Shown here one piece after another: positions 52,304 through 61,755 of a DNA stretch of 64,000 bases; position 1 is the first letter of the stretch; the number at the start of each line of letters is the position of its first letter. The notes beneath the pieces were generated by a model. The model did no database searches. It saw nothing but the letters and a program-made list of their open reading frames with translations, and had not been told where the DNA came from. The position numbers and the translations under genes are program-made. Where the stretch lies: the NCBI GenBank assembly GCA_040219575.1, contig JAVJSD010000097.1, positions 62,001 through 126,000 on the forward strand, given 5' to 3'. Source of the DNA: JAVJSD01 sp040219575. GTDB lineage: Bacteria; Planctomycetota; Planctomycetia; Pirellulales; Pirellulaceae.

Positions 52304-53248
52304 TTACCAGGGTGCGTAGCGGAGGCCGAGGGCGACGAGTTGTTGCAGCGCGAGCAGGGCGAGGCCGACCAGCGCGAAGGGTCGGTCGTGCTGCAGCCAG
52401 CGGGTTTGGGCCGAGGCCAGCCGCGTGCGCTGCAACCGGTCGATTTGCTCGAAGACCGACTGCAAGCCGGGCATGTCGCCCGACTCGAAGAGCTGGCCGC
52501 CGGTGATCTGGCAGGCGGTGCGGAGGTCATCCGAGGCGCCTTCGGCGCGAACGGAGATGGCGTACAGCACGATGTTCTTCGACTTCAGCGTCTGGCCGAT
52601 CTGCGTCGCCAGGCCGCCTTCCATGTCGCGCGTCTCGCCGTCGGTGAGCACGATCATCATGCGGTCGCCCTCGCTGCGTTGTTCGAGCAATTCGGCGCAG
52701 GAGAGGATCGCGTTGCCGACGAGCGTCTTGTCCCACCACTCGAGCGGAAACGAGCCGGGACGCACAAAGGGCGTCGCCAGGCGAATGGCCGACAGGTCGG
52801 TGGTCAGCGGCACCCAGTGGATCACCTTGGCCGTGAAGATCGAGAACCCGAAGGCGTCTCCGCGGCGCTTCTGCGTGAATTGGTCGATGGCCTCCATGGC
52901 GGCGTCGAAGCGGGTGAACGGATCGCCGTCCTCGCGGATGCGGCTGCCGAACGCCTCGTTCATGCTGCCGGAGGTGTCGAGCACGATCTGGATGTTGGTG
53001 ACCTTCGCCGGATACGAGGGCGGCCCCTCGATGAGCGGTCGGGCGGCGAGCAGCACGGCCACGGCCAACAGCGCGGCGGGCAGCAGACCGCCCAGGCGGA
53101 TCGCGCGATCGAGCCACCAACCGCGGCGAGGCCGGGAGTGGTCGATCGGCATCACCACCTGCTGGCCGCGAGCGAACCACTGCCAGAAGCCGAAGAGCAC
53201 CGCCAGCGCCAACAGGGGAATCAGCTCCGGTTGGGAAAAGATCATCAT
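52304..53248 (-). CDS. BatA-like von Willebrand A domain membrane protein
   Basis: This 314-residue protein has two N-terminal membrane helices (about 6-22 and 52-70) and a C-terminal one (about 290-310) around a VWA domain (about 85-275). The MIDAS text is IQIVLDTSGSMNEAF, with FGFSIFTAKVIHWVPLTTD and MMIVLTDGETRDMEGG. It has the topology of BatA/BatB of the MoxR-linked Bat operon. The ATG at 53248 overlaps the previous stop by four bases (ATGA). It is the last gene of a seven-gene minus-strand operon. Confidence 0.87.
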   Translation of the reverse strand: MMIFSQPELIPLLALAVLFGFWQWFARGQQVVMPIDHSRPRRGWWLDRAIRLGGLLPAALLAVAVLLAARPLIEGPPSYPAKVTNIQIVLDTSGSMNEAFGSRIREDGDPFTRFDAAMEAIDQFTQKRRGDAFGFSIFTAKVIHWVPLTTDLSAIRLATPFVRPGSFPLEWWDKTLVGNAILSCAELLEQRSEGDRMMIVLTDGETRDMEGGLATQIGQTLKSKNIVLYAISVRAEGASDDLRTACQITGGQLFESGDMPGLQSVFEQIDRLQRTRLASAQTRWLQHDRPFALVGLALLALQQLVALGLRYAPW

Positions 53249-54099
53249 GCCGCCGGCCTCCCGCGCGCGGCATCGCCGGACCACCCCAGTTCGTTCAGGA
53301 TTTCATGGGCCACGCCGCCATCGGAGGCGGCGTCGCGCGCATGCAGCCAGCGTTCGACCCGCCGCACCTGCGGTCCCGCGGTGGGATGCTGACGCAATCG
53401 CTCCAGCGTATCGACCAGGTTTCCCGCGGGGACATCGAGTCGCTTGGACCAATAGTGGAGCAGCAGTTTCTCGAGGTCGGCTTGCTGCTCGGCGTCGAGC
53501 GAGCGCCGTTGGGCGGTCTCCAGCAGCGCGCGAAGCCGCTGCGGCACGCTCGGCGGAGGAGGCCGCCTTTCGGCGGCGGCGCGCGGCTTTCGACCGTACG
53601 CGAGCAGCGGTATCAGCAGCACCACCCACAGCCCCCACAGCAACGCCATCATCCCGTAATAGTTCGAGTTCAAATCGACCGGCGACTCCGGCGAGCCAAA
53701 CAACTCCCCGCTCTCGTCGTCGGCCAACAGGGCGTCGATCGAGACAACCATCTCCGGCAAGTCGGAGGGCCGCCGCCCTTGCCGATCGACGAGGTAGCGT
53801 GCGATGTCGTGCTCGCCGGGTCCGTAGGCCATGTAGCGGAGGTCGTAGCGCGTGCCCTGCTTCGTTTCGACGGCCGACGCGATCCGCACGGCCAGCGCGT
53901 CGCCATGCGTGTAAGGAACCGCCTCCAGCCGATCGCCCCTCAGCACCACGCGATAGCTTCCTTCCATGCCGATGGTGACGCCCGGCTCGCGGGTGGGCAG
54001 CAGCCGCCAAACGAGAACCGCAACCACCACCACGCCCAGGACCAACACAATCGGCGTGCGGTAGCGGGCTGCGGCGCTCAGTAGTTGGGAACGATCCAT
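53245..54099 (-). CDS. Membrane-anchored adaptor protein of the Bat-type operon
   Basis: This 284-residue protein has an N-terminal membrane helix (about 15-33) and a second at about 152-172, with a beta-rich periplasmic domain between them (GVTIGMEGSYRVVLRGDRLEAV). The cytosolic tail is helical (SLDAEQQADLEKLLLHYWSKRLDVPAG). It corresponds in place and topology to the DUF4381-like or BatD-adjacent member of such operons, but I do not identify it firmly. Confidence 0.7.
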   Translation of the reverse strand: MDRSQLLSAAARYRTPIVLVLGVVVVAVLVWRLLPTREPGVTIGMEGSYRVVLRGDRLEAVPYTHGDALAVRIASAVETKQGTRYDLRYMAYGPGEHDIARYLVDRQGRRPSDLPEMVVSIDALLADDESGELFGSPESPVDLNSNYYGMMALLWGLWVVLLIPLLAYGRKPRAAAERRPPPPSVPQRLRALLETAQRRSLDAEQQADLEKLLLHYWSKRLDVPAGNLVDTLERLRQHPTAGPQVRRVERWLHARDAASDGGVAHEILNELGWSGDAARGRPAA

Positions 54100-54191
54100 G
54101 ACAACTTGAATTGCTAAGACGGAGGCCGTAAAGTACGGGAGGCATTCACCTTGATTGTCCTGGCAGCCGGGAAGGCCGCCCTACGTGCTTC

Positions 54192-55043
54192 TCAGGCATG
54201 CCCTAACGATTTTCGATGGCGGAGGAAGTGGCGCAGGCGGGGCAGCACGGGCTGGTCGATGGGCAGATGCAGAAACTCGATGCCGGCGTCGACCAGTGCG
54301 TGCCGAATTCGCTGATGCGTGGCGAGCCGCGTGCGGCGCGTGAGCACGAACGGTTGCCCGGTTTCCGCTTCGCGCGCGCGAAAGATTCCGCGTCGCGGCG
54401 GCGCGGCTTCCGCCGGATCCTCCAGCCAGATGGTGATCACCTCGTGCGAAGCGGCCAGCAACTCCAAGGCGGGAAACGCCTCCGGCTGGTGCAGGTCGCT
54501 GAGCACCAAAACCAGTGTTTTCGATTTCAGCGCGGCGGCCAGCGTGCGCAGGCGGTCGGAGAGCCGCGTCCGTTGGCGAAAATCGAACTGTCGCAATTCA
54601 TGAGCCCAACGCATGGCGGTGCTGCCGGACAGCGTCGGCGTTATCCGCAACTCGCGCTCCCCGGCGGTCAACAGGCCGACCGGACTCATCCGCTCTTGCG
54701 CCGACCGGGCGAGCGCCGCGGCCAGCCGCACCGACCAATCGTACTTGGTGCGCTCGACGGAGCCGACGCACATCGAAGCCGACGTGTCGACCACCAGGTA
54801 CACGGGAACCTGCCGGGTCGCCTCGTACTGTTTGACGTACGGCTTGCCGGTGCGGGCCGTCACCCGCCAGTCGATGTTGCGAACGGGATCGCCCGCTTCA
54901 TAAGGCCGCGACTCGGCGTACTCCAGGCCGGATCCGAGAAAACGAGAGGGATCACCGCCGAAATTCAGGCTGTCGGCGAGTCGCTTGACTTCGAATTCAA
55001 ATTGCCGCGAAGCGGTGGCGGCGACGGGGAGACGGTACGGCAT
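54192..55043 (-). CDS. DUF58 family protein
   Basis: This 283-residue protein has the DUF58 signature RPYEAGDPVRNIDWRVTARTGKPYVKQYE, followed by a VWA-like domain with VYLVVDTSASMCVG as a MIDAS-like site. DUF58 proteins are standard partners of MoxR AAA+ ATPases. GAGGTG 8 bases upstream of the ATG sets the start. The gene starts 5 bases after the MoxR stop. Confidence 0.92.
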   Translation of the reverse strand: MPYRLPVAATASRQFEFEVKRLADSLNFGGDPSRFLGSGLEYAESRPYEAGDPVRNIDWRVTARTGKPYVKQYEATRQVPVYLVVDTSASMCVGSVERTKYDWSVRLAAALARSAQERMSPVGLLTAGERELRITPTLSGSTAMRWAHELRQFDFRQRTRLSDRLRTLAAALKSKTLVLVLSDLHQPEAFPALELLAASHEVITIWLEDPAEAAPPRRGIFRAREAETGQPFVLTRRTRLATHQRIRHALVDAGIEFLHLPIDQPVLPRLRHFLRHRKSLGHA

Positions 55044-55048
55044 GTTCG

Positions 55049-56020
55049 TTACACCTCGCCCATGATCTCTTCAAGCACGTCGTGCAGGCTGACGCCGTGC
55101 GCCACCGACTCGTAGGTGAGGCGAACGCGGTGCAGCACGATATCCTCGGCCAGCGAAAACATGTCTTCCGGAACCACGTAGTCGCGGTCGTGCAGAAACG
55201 CCCGAGCGCGGGCGGCCTGCACCAGCGCCAGTCCGGCGCGGGGGCTGCATCCCACTTCCAACGCCGCATGCTCCCGCGTGCGGCGCACCATCCGCACCAC
55301 GTGTTCGGTGAAGGCGGGGCTGACGTGGATCGTTTGCACGCGCTGCATCATGTCGACCAGATCGTCGATGCCGCACACCGCCTGTTCGTCGATCATGTCG
55401 AACGCGCTCCGCGGCACGGCGCCGCCCCCTTCCTGCCGGTTCAGCCCCATGTTGAGCTGCCGGTGATAGATGTCCTTCTCCTCGTCGATCGACGGGTAGT
55501 GCAGCCGATGGCAGAGCATGAAGCGGTCGAGTTGGGCCTCGGGAAGTTCGAAGGTCCCGGCCTGTTCGATCGGGTTTTGCGTGGCGATCACCAAGAAGGG
55601 CGCCGGCAACGTGAACGTCTTGCCGCCCAACGTCACCTTCCGCTCCTGCATGGCTTCCAGCAGGCATCCCTGAACCTTCGGCGCCGCGCGGTTGATTTCG
55701 TCGGCCAGCAGCAGATTCGTGAACACGGGGCCTTTGTGGATGCGAAATTCCTGCGCGGCCTGGTCGAGGATTTCCGAACCGAGCACGTCGGAGGGGAGCA
55801 TGTCGATCGTGAACTGCACGCGGCCGAAACCCATGCCGATGGTGCGGGCCACGGTGTTGACAAGCAACGTCTTGGCCAGGCCGGGGACGCCTTCCAGCAG
55901 CAGGTGCCCGCCGGTCAGCAGGGCGATCAGGATGCGTTCCACGACCACGTCCTGGCCGACGACCACTTTGGCCACCTGGGCGCGGATGTCGCTGATGAGT
56001 GAAGTTTTCACGTCGGTCAT
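55049..56020 (-). CDS. MoxR family AAA+ ATPase
   Basis: This is a 323-residue MoxR-type chaperone ATPase. Walker A is LLLEGVPGLAKTLLVN, Walker B is LLLADEINRAAPK, and sensor 1 lies in FLVIATQNPIEQAG. A C-terminal lid follows (SPRAGLALVQAARARAFLHD). It acts on VWA-domain partners, of which three (DUF58 and two VWA proteins) are encoded in this operon. It precedes DUF58, as in many bacteria. Confidence 0.95.
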   Translation of the reverse strand: MTDVKTSLISDIRAQVAKVVVGQDVVVERILIALLTGGHLLLEGVPGLAKTLLVNTVARTIGMGFGRVQFTIDMLPSDVLGSEILDQAAQEFRIHKGPVFTNLLLADEINRAAPKVQGCLLEAMQERKVTLGGKTFTLPAPFLVIATQNPIEQAGTFELPEAQLDRFMLCHRLHYPSIDEEKDIYHRQLNMGLNRQEGGGAVPRSAFDMIDEQAVCGIDDLVDMMQRVQTIHVSPAFTEHVVRMVRRTREHAALEVGCSPRAGLALVQAARARAFLHDRDYVVPEDMFSLAEDIVLHRVRLTYESVAHGVSLHDVLEEIMGEV

Positions 56021-56041
56021 GGAGGCGCCTGGATTGCGTTG

Positions 56042-59000
56042 TCAGGCCCGCACGAGCGCGGGCGGCGTTTTGGAAGGTGCGGGTTGTTGCGAGGACGGAG
56101 GCTGCGACGCGAGCGCCGTATCCAGCCAGCGGCGGGCGAGTTGCTCGAGCGACTTGTCTTGCGCTGCGCCGCCGCTTGCGGCGAAAGCCTGCTGCTCGAG
56201 AGCGCGGATGTCGCGCTGCAGCGAGTTGCGTTGCTCCTCGGTCAGCGACACCCGAGGGCTGGACTGGATGCGGTGCAGCAACGCGATCACCGAAAACGGC
56301 GTGAATTCGGCTGGCGGCGTAAACAGCGGGGGCGCCTCGGGCGGCTTGCGCTGGGCGCCGCGCCAGACCAGCAGTGCGAGACCGGCGAGCACCAGCGCCG
56401 TCGCCACGCCCCCCGCGACCCACACGCGGTAGTCAATCAGCGCCAGTTGCGACACGTCGTCCCCTTCCAGCAGCGTCACCTTGGCGGCCGCCTCGACCGG
56501 GTCGAGATCTTCATACCGGCGAAAGATCATCGCCGTCTCCGCCGCCGCCGCGGCGGGAAACTCGAATTCGACGCGCTGCCGGGCGCCGCGCATCAGCGGC
56601 GTGGGATCGAGCAGGAGCTTCCAACTTCGCTCCGATTGCACGTACAAACCGTCGGGTCCGTTGTGCAACTCCCTCACCTGAAGGCCGCCCTGATCGACGA
56701 CCTCCCGGATCGGCAGCGAATAGTCGGCGAGATCGAGAAGCTGGTCCAACTCGGGAACCAGGCCGTCGGCGGCGGCGCTGACGTCGATCATCAGCCGGTT
56801 GTCGGCCAGCTCCCGACTGTCGACGATCTGGGTGATCTCGATGTTTCGCACCGGGCGACGATTGGGGGCGTCGTCGGAAATCTCGATCTGAAGCGGATTG
56901 GAGGGAACCGGCAACACCACCTTCCCCTCGCGATCGAAGAAGTCGAGTTCGATCTCCAGGGCGGGGACGCGATCGACCGTCGTGTCGCGCGTGGCCAGCA
57001 AGACGTAACACAGCGGCGTCTCCTGCCAGCGGCGATCCGGCGCATCGTCGAGAGCGCCGTCGGGCGAACCAATGTCACGCGGTGGATCGGTGGGCTTGGC
57101 GAAGGCGATCGTACGGATGTCGAAGAAGCCGCCGAGCGCGATGCGGAGCGACTCCTCGAAGCGATCGCGATACAGCGGCTGCTCGACGACCGTTCGTCCC
57201 GAGTACGTCCGTTGCACCTGATTCATAAGGTACTTCGAAAACCCGCCGCTCTCGCGGGCCACGTCGGTGGTGTGCACGAGGCTCACCAGCAGTCCGAATT
57301 CGCCGCCGGCGCGGATCCGATCCTCGCCGTCGATCCGCGTCTGCAGGCGAATCTCCTCCAGCAGCGAATCGTAGTACTTGATCTTCTCCTCGGCCGGATA
57401 CACCGTCGGCCGGCTGCCGGTCACCGCGACGGCGCTGGAGAGGTAACGGTACTTCATCTCGGGGGCGATGCGGTCGGCCTCGATGTTTTCGGCGACCATC
57501 GTCGAAAAGAGCTGCAGGTGAACCTCGTCGGCGCCGTCGGGCAATTCCAGCATGGCCTGGCGGAGTTCCTTCAGATGCTGCGGCGTCACGCCTTTGCGCA
57601 GGTTGACGCCGCGGTCGTGCGTGATCCCCAGCAGGCCGTAGAACCAGGCGCGGTACGGTTTCAGCTCGAAGTCCTCGCGGGCGAGCTTCGGGACGGTCGA
57701 GGCGTAGGCCTCCGCCCCGGCGCGAAAGTGGACCAGCGCCTGCCGGCTGTGCTCGAGGTATTCGGTGAATCGTGCGTCGTCGCTCTCCGCGGCGACTCCC
57801 TGGAAATAGGCGAACTCGCCCCAATCCGCGTACAGCGATCCCGCCACGCACTCCATCGGCCACGCCCCCGCGTGGGCGGCCAACCACTCTTCCGCGATTT
57901 CGGCGGCCTGCGCATAGCCTTCGCTGACCAGCGCGAAGACATCCTCGGCCGTCCTTTGCGTGGCCGCATCGCGCTGCACCGACAGTTCACGCCATTGCAG
58001 GGCCAGCTTGTCGCGCATCTGCTCGACGAGCTTCACGGCCAGGGAGGCGGGCAACTCTTTCACGGGGCCGAACACCTTCCTCACATGCTCGCGCGTGTGG
58101 ACCTCCGCCCGGCTATGGCAAAAATCAAACGCCCGCACGAGGTGCTCCTCGTCGAGCAGCGCGCGCGTCTCCGGGGCGAGCGACGAAAGCAAGGCGCCCA
58201 GCTGCGCCAAGCTGGACTCCTGCTGCGCCCGAGTGAGCACGACCACCTGCTTGTCGCGCTTGTACTCTTGCAGCATTTCGTCGGAGAGGTTGGGATCGTG
58301 CTGTTGCGCCCAGCGCTCGAGGTAGGCGTTGGCCAATTCGGCCGCCGACGGCTTGTCACTCTGTTGGAGAGCTTGAATCTGTGGAATCGCCCGGTCGATG
58401 TCTTCCGACAGAAGGATCAACTGGGTGAGCGTGATGCGGACGAAAGCGGCCAGTTGCGGCCCCGTCGCGTCGAGCCACGCGCGCGACGGCGCGCATTGAA
58501 TCATCTGCTCGACCGGCACGTGGGCGTGGCTGCCGCGACGCAGGCCGGTGGTTCGCTGCCAGATGGGGAATTCGGTGCGGCTATGGCGGGCCTCGGCGAG
58601 CCAACTGGCCGCGGCGAGCTGGGCCAACGTTCGCCAGGCCTCCTCCTCGAAACCCACGGTGTCGGCCAACTGCCGCATGGCGAGATGTTGCATCTCGAGG
58701 TGGATCGCGCGCGCCGTCATGTCGACCTCCCGGCTCGCGGCGGCGGTCTTGCGGCCGATCATGCCGAAGACGAGGCGGACCATCTCGGGATGCTTCTTGT
58801 CCGCGAGGATCTGCTGCAGCCGCTGACGAACGACCTGCGGCGTGCTCGCCAGCAAATGCTGATGGATGTCGTCGAGCGCTTTGTCTCGCGACGATGCGTC
58901 GCCCGCGTCGTCGCGCAAGGCCTTCAGCGTCTCATTCCAGGGCGGCGCCCCTACAAGCGGCGACGCTTCCGAGCCGACGTAGCCGCCGCCGGACGCCGCC

Positions 59001-59602
59001 CGGAGCGCCGCGTCGTTCATGCCGAAGGCTTTGGCCTCTTCGTACAACTGGGCGTCGGCGAGAATCTGCGCCGTCAACTTGCGGCGATCCTCCTCGTCTC
59101 CACCGAGCCGCTTGGTGCCTCGCAGCAGGACTTTCATCAACTCCGCGCGCGACTCCGTATCGCGCATGGTGACGCGCAGCAGGTTGCCGACGTGCGTGAC
59201 CTGCTTTCCATCCAACTCCACCGGAGAGGCGTCGGCCAACGCCAGCACATCCTCGGGCAGCATCATCGACTCGGGTCGGGCGAAGGCCAGGTCGGACATG
59301 ATCTTGGCGTGAATCCTGCGCGCCGGTTCGGCTTCGAACTGTGCGAGCAGCTTTGCGACTTCCCGCCACTTTCCCGCCTGCACCCAGTGCAGCAGCCGCG
59401 TCGGTTCGTCCCAATCGGGATCTTCGACGGCGGCGGCGGCGCGGAACGCCTCCTCGGCCTGTCGCGTGAACTTGACCCTGGCGAATTCATCCGCGTCCTT
59501 GCGGAGCGCCGGCTCGGCGTCGTTTTGCTGGGCGAAGGCCGTGACGGCCAGCGCCGCAAGCATCGCCAAAGCGGCGGGTCGTAATCGATTCGTCATCATC
59601 AA
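56042..59602 (-). CDS. Very large exported protein of the Bat-type operon
   Basis: This 1,186-residue protein has a signal peptide (about 1-24, ending TAFAQ). The first two thirds (about 30-650) are helical, TPR/HEAT-like, with many Ala/Leu/Glu helices (for example WREVAKLLAQFEAEPARRIH). A beta-rich region (about 700-1020) includes RTYSGRTVVEQPLYRDRFEESLRIALGGFFDIRTI. A membrane helix at about 1068-1090 is followed by a short cytosolic tail. This fits a periplasmic scaffold anchored in the inner membrane. Its place between a TPR-like gene and moxR suggests it does the work of the BatD/BatE-type periplasmic component. No family is recognised. Confidence 0.8.
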   Translation of the reverse strand: MMMTNRLRPAALAMLAALAVTAFAQQNDAEPALRKDADEFARVKFTRQAEEAFRAAAAVEDPDWDEPTRLLHWVQAGKWREVAKLLAQFEAEPARRIHAKIMSDLAFARPESMMLPEDVLALADASPVELDGKQVTHVGNLLRVTMRDTESRAELMKVLLRGTKRLGGDEEDRRKLTAQILADAQLYEEAKAFGMNDAALRAASGGGYVGSEASPLVGAPPWNETLKALRDDAGDASSRDKALDDIHQHLLASTPQVVRQRLQQILADKKHPEMVRLVFGMIGRKTAAASREVDMTARAIHLEMQHLAMRQLADTVGFEEEAWRTLAQLAAASWLAEARHSRTEFPIWQRTTGLRRGSHAHVPVEQMIQCAPSRAWLDATGPQLAAFVRITLTQLILLSEDIDRAIPQIQALQQSDKPSAAELANAYLERWAQQHDPNLSDEMLQEYKRDKQVVVLTRAQQESSLAQLGALLSSLAPETRALLDEEHLVRAFDFCHSRAEVHTREHVRKVFGPVKELPASLAVKLVEQMRDKLALQWRELSVQRDAATQRTAEDVFALVSEGYAQAAEIAEEWLAAHAGAWPMECVAGSLYADWGEFAYFQGVAAESDDARFTEYLEHSRQALVHFRAGAEAYASTVPKLAREDFELKPYRAWFYGLLGITHDRGVNLRKGVTPQHLKELRQAMLELPDGADEVHLQLFSTMVAENIEADRIAPEMKYRYLSSAVAVTGSRPTVYPAEEKIKYYDSLLEEIRLQTRIDGEDRIRAGGEFGLLVSLVHTTDVARESGGFSKYLMNQVQRTYSGRTVVEQPLYRDRFEESLRIALGGFFDIRTIAFAKPTDPPRDIGSPDGALDDAPDRRWQETPLCYVLLATRDTTVDRVPALEIELDFFDREGKVVLPVPSNPLQIEISDDAPNRRPVRNIEITQIVDSRELADNRLMIDVSAAADGLVPELDQLLDLADYSLPIREVVDQGGLQVRELHNGPDGLYVQSERSWKLLLDPTPLMRGARQRVEFEFPAAAAAETAMIFRRYEDLDPVEAAAKVTLLEGDDVSQLALIDYRVWVAGGVATALVLAGLALLVWRGAQRKPPEAPPLFTPPAEFTPFSVIALLHRIQSSPRVSLTEEQRNSLQRDIRALEQQAFAASGGAAQDKSLEQLARRWLDTALASQPPSSQQPAPSKTPPALVRA

Positions 59603-59613
59603 GCTTCCAAAGA

Positions 59614-60390
59614 CTAGGATCCGAGGTCCAGTTCGTTCGCCACGGGCTGCGGCGCGTCCGGCGTCGGTTGACGCGGTCGGGCGTCGGGCACGGGAGGCGG
59701 CGGGAGTCCGCCGACGGCGCCGGCGGGTGTTGTCGGCGGCGGCGGCGACAACACGGTGTTCAATCCCGCGGTGGTTGTAACTCCGCCCGCGGCCGCGGCC
59801 GCGGTGGGGGGCGGCGGATCGTTAAACGATTTGATCACCACTTCCAGATTCTTGCGGTCGATCGCGTTGCGGGGTCCGTCGGTGTTCTCGGCCAGATAGC
59901 GAAAATTCTGCCGGGCGAGCTCCCAATGGCGCCGCCAGACATCCTCCTCGGCCGATTCCAAACGCAGCGCCGCCATGGCCCGAAAGTGAACGCGGCCGAG
60001 AAAGTCACGGACCTCGTACGCCAGCGGCGAATGTCTTCCGTGGCGGCGCTCCACGTCGGCGACCAGCAGGTTCAGGCTGTCGATCGTTTCGGCCAGGCGG
60101 CCCAATTCGAATCCACCGCGGATGCGGGCCAACTGCAACTTGTCTCGCGCGACGGCCAGTTGCGAAGCCTGCGGGGCATCGAGCGACGGCTCCTCAATCG
60201 GCAGGGCCGCCAGTGATTCGGTGTACTGCTCGATGGCGGCCTCGAACTGTCCCTCCGTCTCGAGCCGACGCGCTTCGGTGAGAAACCGCTCCGCCTGCTT
60301 TAGCGCCAGCGCATCCTGCCCGGGACCGAAGTGATAACTCAGCAGCGCCACCGGCGCCAGCAGCCAGAGCAGGATCAGCCATTTCCTCAT
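59614..60390 (-). CDS. Membrane-anchored TPR-like protein of the Bat-type operon
   Basis: This 258-residue protein has an N-terminal membrane helix (about 5-22), a helical repeat region (about 28-185; TEARRLETEGQFEAAIEQYT is TPR-like) and a Pro-rich disordered tail (about 190-258). It corresponds to BatC/BatE-type TPR proteins. The start overlaps the VWA gene stop by four bases (ATGA). Confidence 0.78.
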   Translation of the reverse strand: MRKWLILLWLLAPVALLSYHFGPGQDALALKQAERFLTEARRLETEGQFEAAIEQYTESLAALPIEEPSLDAPQASQLAVARDKLQLARIRGGFELGRLAETIDSLNLLVADVERRHGRHSPLAYEVRDFLGRVHFRAMAALRLESAEEDVWRRHWELARQNFRYLAENTDGPRNAIDRKNLEVVIKSFNDPPPPTAAAAAGGVTTTAGLNTVLSPPPPTTPAGAVGGLPPPPVPDARPRQPTPDAPQPVANELDLGS

Positions 60391-61475
60391 CGCCGGCCCC
60401 CCGCTCCGAGCATCTCGGATTGCGACGCCTGCGCGGCGTCCACGTTGGCGGCATTCACGTTGGCGGCATCCCCCTTCGCGGCCGGCAGTTCACGATGCGG
60501 CTTCCACAAACTGCCCCCGTACTGGAGCGCGACCGGCAGCAGCACCAGGACCAACGCCCCCAAGCCGACGAGGATGCGCGCCAGGTCTTTGAGCTGCAGT
60601 CCGTCGTCGGGCGGAGGCGGCGCGGCGCGGGCCAGATCCGTCAGGGCTTCGCTCGGCAGGTGCCGGCGGTTGACGTTGTAGTAGCGTCCTCGCAGTTCGA
60701 CGGCCAACCGCTTCAGAATCGCCGCCTGCTGCCGCGACTCGTGCGCGCCGACGCGCGTGCTGCGCAGCGGATCGCCGACCGCCAGGATCTGCACGTCGCG
60801 AATCGACCGCGGCAGCGTGGGCACCTGGCTGAAATCGACCGTGTCGCCGTCGGTGCATAGAAACATGGTGGTGCTTTCGGGCGGCCACTTTTCGGCGAGT
60901 TCGCCCGCCGCCGTCAATCCATCGACGAGCCGCGTCTGGCCGGGTTCGAACGACCAGACGAGCGGCAGGTTGTCGAGAATGTTGCGGACGACCTGCGTGT
61001 CGACGGCGTCCACGACGACCGGCCGCGCGGAAGTAAAGAAGACCACCACGCTGAATTTCGTTCGGCTCAAGGCGATTCGCGAGAGCACCCCTTCGACGAC
61101 CTGCATCACCCGATCGCGGCGGCGCATCGTCTGTTCGGACCCGGCGTCCTCGGCGTTCATGCTCGGCGAGACATCGAGCACGAGCAGCACGCGCTGCACA
61201 TCGGCCGGGTCGGCCTCTTGCCGCGGATCGTCGCCCCCGGCCGATCCCAGCAACTCCGGTTCGGCGAGGGCCAGCAGCGACAGTCCCCAGGCCAACGCCG
61301 CGCAGGCCAAGACACGCAAGGCCGGCGCCATGCGCGTCCAGGATCTTGCGGCCTCGGCCGGACCGAACACCAATCGCGACAGTTCGCGCGACCGCCGCGC
61401 ATGCCAGTACTCGGCCAGACCGGTCAGGGCCGCGACGGCGAGAGCTGCCAGGAGGGGAATCGTATGGGCGTCCAT
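60387..61475 (-). CDS. BatB-like von Willebrand A domain membrane protein
   Basis: This 362-residue protein has membrane helices at about 5-20, 48-72 and 305-325, and a VWA domain between (about 90-270) with MIDAS text LLVLDVSPSMNAEDAG and FLCTDGDTVDFSQ. The ATG at 61475 is preferred to a TTG at 61493. As first gene of the operon it sets the transcription start region (61476-61755), where no clear promoter could be recognised. The pair of VWA proteins at either end of the operon recalls BatA/BatB. Confidence 0.85.
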   Translation of the reverse strand: MDAHTIPLLAALAVAALTGLAEYWHARRSRELSRLVFGPAEAARSWTRMAPALRVLACAALAWGLSLLALAEPELLGSAGGDDPRQEADPADVQRVLLVLDVSPSMNAEDAGSEQTMRRRDRVMQVVEGVLSRIALSRTKFSVVVFFTSARPVVVDAVDTQVVRNILDNLPLVWSFEPGQTRLVDGLTAAGELAEKWPPESTTMFLCTDGDTVDFSQVPTLPRSIRDVQILAVGDPLRSTRVGAHESRQQAAILKRLAVELRGRYYNVNRRHLPSEALTDLARAAPPPPDDGLQLKDLARILVGLGALVLVLLPVALQYGGSLWKPHRELPAAKGDAANVNAANVDAAQASQSEMLGAGGRR

Positions 61476-61755
61476 TCTGTGGCGTGGTCGCAAGCCGAGG
61501 GGAGTGCACAGGGGGGAACGAAGGGCGCGGATCGAGAAGGCGCGCTGGCGCGTGAATCGCCCGACCCCGTCAAGCGTAGGGGCGGGCGGTCGCCGGAATT
61601 CAATCGTAGTTGAATGATTCGGCGATGAACAGGCGCACCAAGCGCGCTTCGAGGGTGTCTCAAGAAATGTTCAATGCACGCGGCATGGCCGTCGCAAGTC
61701 GGCGCCGATCTGCGTCTCGGAATCACCACGGGTATCTCGGCGACTCATGCCGACG

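Noticed and set aside
56039..59584. A 1,181-codon open frame on the plus strand, antisense to the 1,186-residue exported protein
   Set aside because: It mirrors the real gene almost end to end, has no ribosome binding site or family text, and its His/Arg/Gln-rich composition is what high-GC coding DNA gives in the opposite frame.
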